This document shows positions 6,594 through 12,048 of a stretch of DNA of 12,048 nucleotides, one piece after another. Origin of the DNA: an uncultured beta proteobacterium (lineage in GTDB: Bacteria > Pseudomonadota > Gammaproteobacteria > Burkholderiales > Burkholderiaceae_C). Each line of letters begins with the position of its first letter. The first letter of the stretch is position 1. The position numbers were made by a program, and so were the translations under genes. The notes beneath the pieces are model-generated. The model was not told where the DNA came from. It did no database searches and worked only from the letters and a program-made list of their open reading frames with translations. The DNA is taken from NCBI GenBank assembly GCA_903886165.1, contig CAISLL010000025.1:1-12048 (forward strand), in the 5' to 3' direction.

Positions 6594-7868
6594 TTACTTC
6601 TTCGCAGGCTCATCCGGCTTGGCTGCATTGCCTTCGATGTAGGGCGACCATGGCTTGGCTTTCACCGGGCCAGGTGTCTTCCAGACCACGTTGAACTGGC
6701 CGTCGGCCTTGATCTCGCCAATGAACACGCTCTTGTGCAGGTGGTGGTTTTTCTCGTCCATCTTGCTCACGATGCCGCTCGGTGCCTTGAAGGTCTGGCC
6801 GGCCATGGCGGCGATGACCTTGTCCACATCCGTGCTCTTGGCCTTTTCAACTGCTTGTTTCCACATGTTGATGCCGATGTAGGTGGCTTCCATCGGGTCG
6901 TTGGTCAACGCCTTGTCTTTGTGACCGGCAATGCCCTTGGCCTTGGCGTAGGCAGTCCACTTCTTGATGAACTCGGTGTTGGTCGGATTCTTGATGGACT
7001 GGAAGTAGTTCCAGGCCGCCAGGTGACCCACCAGCGGCTTGGTGTCGACACCACGCAGCTCTTCTTCACCCACAGAGAATGCCACCACAGGCACGTCTTT
7101 GGCCTTCAAGCCAGCATTGCCGAGTTCCTTGTAGAACGGCACGTTGGAATCCCCATTGATGGTGGACACCACAGCCGTCTTGCCACCGGCGGAAAATTTC
7201 TTGATGTCAGCCACGATGGTCTGGTAATCGGAATGGCCAAACGGTGTGTACTTTTCGTCAATGTCGGTTTCTTTCACGCCCTTGGATTTCAGGTAGGCGC
7301 GCAGAATCTTGTTGGTGGTTCTTGGGTACACGTAGTCGGTGCCCAGCAAGACCCAGCGCTTGGCGCCGCCGCCATCTTTGCTCATCAGGTAGTCCACCGC
7401 CGGAATCGCTTGCTGGTTCGGTGCGGCGCCGGTGTAGAACACGTTCTTGGACAGCTCTTCACCTTCGTACTGCACCGGGTAGAACAACAGACCGTTCATT
7501 TCTTCCACTACCGGCAGCACGGATTTGCGTGAAACGCTGGTCCAGCAACCAAAGATCACGTCGACCTTGTCCTGACCGAGCAACTGCTTGGTTTTTTCAG
7601 CGAACAGCGGCCAGTTGGAGGCCGGGTCAACCACCACAGGTTCGAGCTTCTTGCCAAGCAAGCCGCCTTTGGCGTTAATTTCGTCAATCGCCATCAGGAC
7701 GGTGTCTTTCAACACGGTTTCCGAGATGGCCATGGTGCCCGAGAGGCTGTGCAAAATACCGACCTTGATGGTGTCGGCGGCCAGCGCAGGCAATGCAGAC
7801 AGGGTGCTGAGTGCGACGGCCGCGGTGAGTGCCTTGAGCGTAAAACGACGTGAATTGATGGATTGCAT
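6594..7868 (-). CDS. urtA: Urea ABC transporter substrate-binding protein UrtA
   Basis: UrtA is the periplasmic protein that captures urea and hands it to UrtB-UrtC. The 424-residue precursor has a signal peptide (MQSINSRRFTLKALTAAVAL..., likely cleavage after ALPALA, residue 30). The SRRFTLK segment is close to a twin-arginine motif, so Tat export is possible, though Sec is equally plausible. The mature start ADTIKVGILHSLSGTMAISE and the blocks GCWTSVSRKSVLPVVEE, LLFYPVQYEGEE, NVFYTGAAPNQQAIPAVDYL and ATYIGINMWKQA are classic for UrtA/AmiC-like urea and short-amide binding proteins. ATG 7866-7868 has GGAG eight bases ahead. It heads the urt operon. The short-amide protein FmdD is the closest alternative; the full urtBCDE set and nearby ureD favour urea. 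Confidence 0.95.
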   Translation of the reverse strand: MQSINSRRFTLKALTAAVALSTLSALPALAADTIKVGILHSLSGTMAISETVLKDTVLMAIDEINAKGGLLGKKLEPVVVDPASNWPLFAEKTKQLLGQDKVDVIFGCWTSVSRKSVLPVVEEMNGLLFYPVQYEGEELSKNVFYTGAAPNQQAIPAVDYLMSKDGGGAKRWVLLGTDYVYPRTTNKILRAYLKSKGVKETDIDEKYTPFGHSDYQTIVADIKKFSAGGKTAVVSTINGDSNVPFYKELGNAGLKAKDVPVVAFSVGEEELRGVDTKPLVGHLAAWNYFQSIKNPTNTEFIKKWTAYAKAKGIAGHKDKALTNDPMEATYIGINMWKQAVEKAKSTDVDKVIAAMAGQTFKAPSGIVSKMDEKNHHLHKSVFIGEIKADGQFNVVWKTPGPVKAKPWSPYIEGNAAKPDEPAKK

Positions 7869-7951
7869 GTGTGGTACTCCAGAGTTGATGAAACCGATGT
7901 CGCTGGCGGCCTGCCCGGGTCTTGTTCAGGCTTTGGGTCAGCGATGGCTCA

Positions 7952-7979
7952 ACTTTAGGGACGCAAGTGGGTTTGTGAA
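7952..7979 (-). promoter_or_regulatory. Candidate sigma-70 promoter of urtA
   Basis: On the minus strand TTCACA (complement of 7974-7979, five of six bases of the -35 consensus) is followed after 16 bases by TAAAGT (complement of 7952-7957, four of six bases of the -10 consensus). Transcription would start about 75-80 bases ahead of the urtA ATG. No convincing sigma-54 GG/GC pair was found by eye in this gap, although nitrogen genes often use one. This is a consensus match only. Confidence 0.45.
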
Positions 7980-7997
7980 ATACGCCGAGTGGCGTAT
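7980..7997. promoter_or_regulatory. Perfect palindrome abutting the urtA -35 box, probable operator
   Basis: ATACGCC (7980-7986) and GGCGTAT (7991-7997) are exact inverted copies separated by GAGT. On the minus strand the second arm ends right where the candidate -35 hexamer of urtA begins. A dimeric regulator bound here would touch RNA polymerase, as an activator or a repressor. It does not fit a simple NtrC half-site pattern, and I cannot name the regulator. It could also serve the divergent TPR gene that starts at 8079. Confidence 0.55.
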
Positions 7998-8078
7998 GGG
8001 GCATCCGCGCTTGTGTCCTAATCGGGCCTTCGGATTGCGCGTTCGCAGATATGTGTCTTTATTTTTCAAGGAATTGCC

Positions 8079-8528
8079 ATGAAAACGATGCTTGTGGGGT
8101 TTTTGCTGCTTGGTAGCGCTTGGGCAGTCGCCGATGGTGGATCGACCCAAACCGAGCCCGCCGAAGTCGAGCGCCTGGCTGCCGCCAAACACGCCATCCA
8201 GTCCCAAGACTGGCCTGCTGCAGTCAAGGAATTGAAGGTCGTCGTGCAGGAAGAACCAGGCAATGCCGATGCCCACAACCTGCTGGCCTACAGCTTTCGA
8301 AAACAAGCCAAGCCGGATTTGCCGATGGCCTTTGAGCACTACCGCAAAGCCCTCAAGCTCAACCCGCACCACAAGGGTGCGCATGAATACATTGGTGAGG
8401 CTTACCTGATGGACCACAAGCCTGCCGAAGCCGCAAAACACCTGGTCGAACTTCAGCGCATTTGTGGCAACAAAACCTGCGAGGAATACCTTGACCTGGC
8501 CAAAGCGATAGCAAAATACAAGCCATAG
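8079..8528 (+). CDS. Secreted tetratricopeptide-repeat protein
   Basis: The 149-residue protein has a signal peptide (MKTMLVGFLLLGSAWAVADG, cleavage near residue 18), so it is probably periplasmic. Residues 29 to about 131 make roughly three TPR units: AAKHAIQSQDWPAAVKELKV, then ADAHNLLAYSFRKQ...AFEHYRKALKLNP, then KGAHEYIGEAYLMDHKPAEAAKHL. TPRs mediate protein-protein contact. The C-terminal CGNKTCEEYLDLAKAI places two cysteines (129 and 134) four residues apart, which could form a disulfide or bind a metal; similar tails occur in small TPR proteins of other proteobacteria, as far as I recall. AAGGA lies seven bases before ATG 8079. It is divergent from urtA, and its own job is unknown. Confidence 0.85.
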   Translation: MKTMLVGFLLLGSAWAVADGGSTQTEPAEVERLAAAKHAIQSQDWPAAVKELKVVVQEEPGNADAHNLLAYSFRKQAKPDLPMAFEHYRKALKLNPHHKGAHEYIGEAYLMDHKPAEAAKHLVELQRICGNKTCEEYLDLAKAIAKYKP

Positions 8529-8556
8529 GTGGCGATAACATACGCTCGTTTTGGTC

Positions 8557-8568
8557 CCAATCGATTGG
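8557..8568. repeat. 12-base perfect palindrome before the lipoprotein gene
   Basis: CCAATCGATTGG is a perfect palindrome six bases ahead of the chosen ATG at 8575, in the 46-base gap after the TPR gene. It occupies the place where a ribosome site is expected, and no good Shine-Dalgarno sequence is visible nearby. It may be a protein-binding site or chance, since short perfect palindromes are frequent. Confidence 0.3.
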
Positions 8569-8574
8569 CTGAAC

Positions 8575-9078
8575 ATGCTTAAGAAACTCCCTTTTTTTCA
8601 GGTATGTCTGCCGGTCATGTTTGTTCTGGCTGGCTGTGGCACGGCGCCACCGTCGCCTCGTGCGCCCGCGGCCATTGAAACCTCGCAAATCCCCGCGCGC
8701 CTCTCGCCCGAGCTTGCCAGTGATGTCACCCTTTATGCGGTCGGACTGGTCGGCACTCCTTACCGTTACGGCGGCAATACACCGGAATCCGGTTTCGACT
8801 GCAGCGGACTGATTGGCCATGTTTACCAGTCCAGGGCAGGGGTGGCGACGCCAAGAACCGTTGCCAGCCTGCAGTTCTGGGGTCAGCCTGTGTCAGACGG
8901 GGAGCTTCGCTCGGGTGATCTGGTGCTTTTCGCGCAAAGCAGCGTGCCCAACCATGCCGGCATTTATGTCGGTGATGGCCGTTTTGTGCACGCACCGTCC
9001 AGTGGCGGCACGGTCAGGCTCGACCGATTGAACTCAAAATATTGGGCGGCCCAGCGGGTCGCTTTTCGCAGGCCTTAG
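8575..9078 (+). CDS. NlpC/P60-family lipoprotein, probable peptidoglycan endopeptidase
   Basis: NlpC/P60 enzymes cut peptide stems of peptidoglycan. ATG 8575 gives a 167-residue protein with a textbook lipoprotein signal, MLKKLPFFQV...MFVLAGC, with the lipidated Cys at 21; an in-frame TTG eight codons upstream would spoil it. The catalytic domain covers about residues 47-165. Cys76 in FDCSGLI is the nucleophile, His127 in NHAGIYVGDG the base, and His139 in FVHAPSSGG the third polar residue, so the active site is complete. GTPYRYGG (60-67) is the usual substrate-groove motif. It resembles small Spr/MepS-like lipoproteins, probably on the outer membrane (no Asp at +2). The gene follows the TPR gene by 46 bases and its stop overlaps the stop of the opposing ABC gene. 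Confidence 0.92.
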   Translation: MLKKLPFFQVCLPVMFVLAGCGTAPPSPRAPAAIETSQIPARLSPELASDVTLYAVGLVGTPYRYGGNTPESGFDCSGLIGHVYQSRAGVATPRTVASLQFWGQPVSDGELRSGDLVLFAQSSVPNHAGIYVGDGRFVHAPSSGGTVRLDRLNSKYWAAQRVAFRRP

Positions 9079-9734
9079 TCGGGCAGTTCAATGACCTTTG
9101 CCAGCGGCACACCGTCCAGCATTTCATAGTGCGCCACGACCCAGCTGCGCGCCCGGTCATGCGCGACGTCAGCAAGAAATTGCTGCACAAAGGTAATAGA
9201 CGGCTTGTCCAGCGCGGCAAACGGGTCGTCCAGCAGGGTCACTGCAGCACCTGCAGCAAACGCGGCAGCCAGCCAGACCTTGCGTTTGGAGCCGGTCGAC
9301 AACATGTAAAGCGGCTTTTCCAGGTGCTCGGACAGCGACAAGCCAGCCAGCAGCTCAGTCATGCCCGCAGAGTCTGCCGGCAAGAACTCCGGATAACGCA
9401 GTCGCTGCAGTGCAAAGTATTGCAGTGTCGTGATCTGGTCATGGGCGGTGGTGCGCGGGTCGATCCAGAAAACCTGTTGTCGGTAAGCTGTTGCGTCATC
9501 TGCAAGGGACACCCCCTTGATCTGCAGCCTACCTGCTTGTACCGCCAGCTCACCGGCCAACAAGCGCAACAGCGTCGTTTTGCCGCTGCCGTCACCGCCC
9601 AGCACCAGGCACACCCCGCCCGGCATGCTGGCAGTCAAGCCAGTGAACAGCGGACGCTGCGGGTAGTCAAAACAGAGGCCATCGGCTAGAAGCACCACAG
9701 CTGAAGGATTGGCCGGATTTTTCGAAAGAGGCAT
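9075..9734 (-). CDS. Stand-alone ABC ATPase with Asp at the catalytic Glu position
   Basis: This is a single nucleotide-binding domain of 219 residues, starting at ATG 9732-9734 (MPLSKNPANPSAV); an in-frame TTG at 9777-9779 is the less likely start. It shows Walker A GGDGSGKTT (46-54), signature LSTGS (145-149), Walker B VTLLDDP (165-171) and switch His202 (VVAHYE). The Walker B motif ends in Asp169-Asp170 where nearly all ABC ATPases have Asp-Glu, so the general base is shortened and ATP turnover may be slow. The layout is CcmA-like, but no permease or cytochrome c maturation gene lies beside it. It sits 26 bases after the radical SAM gene on the same strand and probably shares its transcript. 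Partner and substrate are unknown. Confidence 0.85.
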   Translation of the reverse strand: MPLSKNPANPSAVVLLADGLCFDYPQRPLFTGLTASMPGGVCLVLGGDGSGKTTLLRLLAGELAVQAGRLQIKGVSLADDATAYRQQVFWIDPRTTAHDQITTLQYFALQRLRYPEFLPADSAGMTELLAGLSLSEHLEKPLYMLSTGSKRKVWLAAAFAAGAAVTLLDDPFAALDKPSITFVQQFLADVAHDRARSWVVAHYEMLDGVPLAKVIELPD

Positions 9735-9760
9735 GTTGATCGCGAAACGAATGGAAAGAT

Positions 9761-10660
9761 CTACAGACCGCGCTGCCAATCCGGGCGCAACTTGGCGGAC
9801 TCCGGGTGGCCGATGGCATTGCGCACTTGCAGCAACAGTCGCTCTTTTTCAGCACCCAGCACGCCCTTCAGGACCAGCCAGTTGGAGGCGTGGTCGCTTC
9901 GAAACACGGTGCGTTTGAGTGCCAGGGCCTGCAGGAACTGTTCCATTTCGGAAAACAGCTCCTGCTGATTGAGTGGCTCCCATTCTGGAAAGCCCAGGCG
10001 GAATCGCTCTTCACCCTGAGGGAAACTGACCACCAGCGTGGCCAAAAATTCGGGCTGCGTCAGATTCATCAGACGGGCCGAGTTTTCTGCGTGCTGGCGT
10101 GACAACAGCTTGCCACCCAGCCCATTGAGCAACATCACAGAGCGGGTGATCCCAGCGGCGCCCAATTTTTCCAACGACTCACGGGTGGTCTCGAAGGTTT
10201 CACCCTTGTTGACGCGTTGCAGCACCTCGTCGTCGCCGGATTCGGCGCCGACATACACCAACGACAAACCGGCTTCGCGCAACTCCTGCAGTTCCAGCAC
10301 CGTTTTTTGGCGCAGATTGCGCGGCAGGCAGTAGCTGGAAATGCGCCGCACTTTGGGCAAATGGGTCTTGATGGCGGTCAACAGGGTCATCAGCCGCCGA
10401 GTCGACAACACCATGGCATCACCATCCCCCAGAAACACCCGCTGCACCTGGGCTGCAAGCTGCTCGCCGCAGCCACGAATGGCATCCAGGGTTTCCTGCT
10501 CTTCGCGCAAGCCAAACTTTTTCTGCGGCGCGGTGTACATCTCGCAATACGTGCACTTGTTCCAGGAGCACCCATTGGTGATCGGCAGAATCAGCGACTC
10601 GGCTTCACTGGGCGGCCGGAAGACCGGATTGACATAACGGATGGGGAAATTTCGATTCAC
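9761..10660 (-). CDS. Radical SAM protein with a CX4CX2C cluster motif
   Basis: Radical SAM enzymes use a 4Fe-4S cluster to cleave S-adenosylmethionine and start radical chemistry. In this 299-residue protein Cys31, Cys36 and Cys39 in NGCSWNKCTYC are the cluster ligands. Spacing is CX4CX2C, one residue longer than the classic CX3CX2C. I know the same spacing from uncharacterised proteins with GCTHNKCTFC-type motifs, so it is probably family-normal and not a defect. Other landmarks are VFLGDGDAMVLSTRRL (74-89), SSYCLPRN (107-114) and VYVGAESGDDEVLQRVNKGE (134-153), a typical Elp3/HemN-like barrel strand. The start is GTG 10658-10660, since no in-frame ATG lies nearby and the cluster is too close to the N-terminus for a later start. 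The reaction is unknown. The ABC ATPase gene follows closely. Confidence 0.88.
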   Translation of the reverse strand: MNRNFPIRYVNPVFRPPSEAESLILPITNGCSWNKCTYCEMYTAPQKKFGLREEQETLDAIRGCGEQLAAQVQRVFLGDGDAMVLSTRRLMTLLTAIKTHLPKVRRISSYCLPRNLRQKTVLELQELREAGLSLVYVGAESGDDEVLQRVNKGETFETTRESLEKLGAAGITRSVMLLNGLGGKLLSRQHAENSARLMNLTQPEFLATLVVSFPQGEERFRLGFPEWEPLNQQELFSEMEQFLQALALKRTVFRSDHASNWLVLKGVLGAEKERLLLQVRNAIGHPESAKLRPDWQRGL

Positions 10661-10718
10661 TTTTTGGCATTCCGGAGTTGTCCTGGATAGATTTTCGCTG
10701 TTTGCCTGGCCGCAACAG

Positions 10719-12048
10719 TCAGCGCGCGGGCGTGTCGTGATATCGAATCAAATTCCCGTCCGCTTCTTTGGCCTCATACATTGCCGCGTCGGCCCATTTC
10801 AGGACGTCGTCCTGGCTGCCCTCGTGGTCGTTGAACAGCACCACACCAATGCTGGCGGTGCAATGGTGTTCCACCGTGATTTCATTCTTGTCCTCTTGCT
10901 TGTAGGTCAGCTCATAGGGTTTGTCGAGCAGGGCAAGCAGTTTTTCAGCAATGACTCTGGACTGCGCGATCGAGTCAGGCTTATCGACACCCAGCTCGCT
11001 GAGAATCACCACAAACTCGTCGCCACCAAAACGTGACACCATGTCCATCGCACGAATACAAGTGCTGATACGCCGCGCCACTTCCACCAGCAAAAGGTCG
11101 CCGACGAAATGGCCGTGGGTGTCGTTGATCGGTTTGAAGTTGTCCAGATCCATGAACATCAGCGCGCTGTAACGCTTGTGGCGCTTGCTCGCCGCCATGG
11201 TCAGCCGCAAACGCTCGGTCAGCAACAGGCGGTTCGGCAGGCCGGTCAATGAGTCATGCAACGCCAGTTCAAGGATTTTCTTCTCGGCCAATTTACGCTC
11301 GGTGATGTCGCGTGCGGCGGCAAACACACCTTGCAAGCGACGGTCCCGGTCGTAAAAAGTGGTGGCGTTGTATGACACCACGGTTTCCTTGCCGGCCCTG
11401 TCGCGGGCCGTCAGCTCGTAATTGGTGACCTTCTTTTTGGTCAGCACCAGCATGATGGCGTCCTCGGCCCGACCCGGGTCGGTGAAGGAGTTCTTGAAGG
11501 GTGCACCGATCAATTCGTCACGGGTGCAGCCCGTCAGCGACTCCATTTGTTTGTTGACATCGGTGATGATGCCGGCCGGGTCGGTGGTCATCAGCGCATC
11601 AATGTTGGCCTCAAACAAAGAGCGGGTGTAGAACTGGTGGTCACGCAGGCGTTGCCCCAGCACCTTTTGCTCAGCCTCGATTTGTTTGCGCGCGGTGTTG
11701 TCGGTGCCAATCAACAGGTAACCAATGATGACATCCTCGTCATCTCGCAGCGCCGTCACCGACACCACCGCCGGAAAACGGCTGCCGTCCTTGCGGATGT
11801 AGGTCAGCTCGTAAATGTCCTCAATGCCGCGCGAGGCCTTGAACACCAACGCCTCAAAACCCGGCGCAATCGGGGTTTCAAGCTCAATGCTGAGTGCCTT
11901 GGCACGTGTGATCAATTCATTCGAATCAGAAATGTCGGCCGGTGTAATTTTGTTCAGTACGTCGGCCGCCGCATAACCCAGCATCTTCTCGGCGCCCACG
12001 TTGAATATCTGGATCACGCCTTTGGCATCGGTGGCAATGCTGGAAAAA
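10719..12048 (-). CDS. PAS-PAS-GGDEF diguanylate cyclase (N-terminus outside window)
   Basis: This cytoplasmic signalling enzyme makes cyclic di-GMP from two GTP. The visible 442 residues begin inside a PAS sensor domain (about 1-125, from SSIATDAKGVIQIFN). A second PAS domain follows (about 143-250, NIDALMTTDPAGIITDVN to FAAARDITERK), then a GGDEF domain (about 260-438). The active-site loop is intact, RFGGDEF (339-345), with metal-binding Asp300 in MFMDLDNFKPIND. RAMD (332-335) lies five residues before GGDEF and matches the RxxD inhibitory site, so product feedback is likely. No EAL domain follows; the stop TGA is at 10719-10721. The frame runs open to the window edge, so more sensor or membrane domains may lie upstream. 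Which signal the PAS domains sense is not visible. It ends 58 bases before the radical SAM gene. Confidence 0.93.
   Translation of the reverse strand, partial: FSSIATDAKGVIQIFNVGAEKMLGYAAADVLNKITPADISDSNELITRAKALSIELETPIAPGFEALVFKASRGIEDIYELTYIRKDGSRFPAVVSVTALRDDEDVIIGYLLIGTDNTARKQIEAEQKVLGQRLRDHQFYTRSLFEANIDALMTTDPAGIITDVNKQMESLTGCTRDELIGAPFKNSFTDPGRAEDAIMLVLTKKKVTNYELTARDRAGKETVVSYNATTFYDRDRRLQGVFAAARDITERKLAEKKILELALHDSLTGLPNRLLLTERLRLTMAASKRHKRYSALMFMDLDNFKPINDTHGHFVGDLLLVEVARRISTCIRAMDMVSRFGGDEFVVILSELGVDKPDSIAQSRVIAEKLLALLDKPYELTYKQEDKNEITVEHHCTASIGVVLFNDHEGSQDDVLKWADAAMYEAKEADGNLIRYHDTPAR

Noticed and set aside
7869..8078. A sigma-54 (RpoN) promoter was looked for upstream of urtA.
   Set aside because: No GG-N10-GC arrangement with good flanks was found on the minus strand; a sigma-70-like pair fits better.
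7938..8576. A 212-codon minus-strand open frame across the urtA upstream region and the TPR gene.
   Set aside because: It covers the TPR gene, which has a signal peptide, repeats and a ribosome site. The minus frame has no known motif.

Overview
The window looks like chromosomal DNA of a betaproteobacterium, most likely Burkholderiales and probably near Comamonadaceae (Rhodoferax/Polaromonas-like). This rests on moderately high GC, the style of the UreD and Urt proteins, and the long N-terminal forms of UrtB and UrtD. No RNA gene, transposase, integrase or CRISPR array was seen. The placement is by recall of protein families, not by a database search.

Left end (1-2130). The 3' end of an ABC-type permease gene (+) is followed by a complete ureD (+), which encodes a urease maturation chaperone. 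The urease subunit genes ureABC do not follow ureD. Directly after its stop codon, and in the same reading frame, lies a C-terminal piece of a TonB-like energy transducer without its front part. A conserved-looking 168-residue protein of unknown function is then read from the other strand. The region looks like a rearrangement joint: related bacteria usually carry ureD on the same strand, after urtE and before ureA.

Centre (2131-7868, minus strand). A complete high-affinity urea ABC transporter is encoded in the order urtA-urtB-urtC-urtD-urtE. urtB/C, urtC/D and urtD/E each overlap by four bases (ATGA), which points to coupled translation. A gap of 194 bases between urtA and urtB holds two inverted repeats. 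These could separate the heavily needed binding protein from the membrane and ATPase genes. Upstream of urtA a perfect 7-bp palindrome abuts a candidate sigma-70 promoter and may be the operator of the operon.

Right end (8079-12048). Two plus-strand genes encode secreted proteins: a small periplasmic TPR protein and an NlpC/P60 cell-wall hydrolase lipoprotein. They face three minus-strand genes: a lone ABC ATPase with Asp in the usual catalytic Glu position, a radical SAM protein with a CX4CX2C cluster motif, and a PAS-PAS-GGDEF diguanylate cyclase that runs off the window edge. The lipoprotein and ATPase genes overlap tail to tail by four bases.

Most of the window is ordinary metabolism and cell-envelope housekeeping. 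No clear new multi-gene system was found. The points most worth a second look are the ureD/TonB joint, the palindrome at the urtA promoter, the structured urtA-urtB gap, and the radical SAM/ABC ATPase pair.
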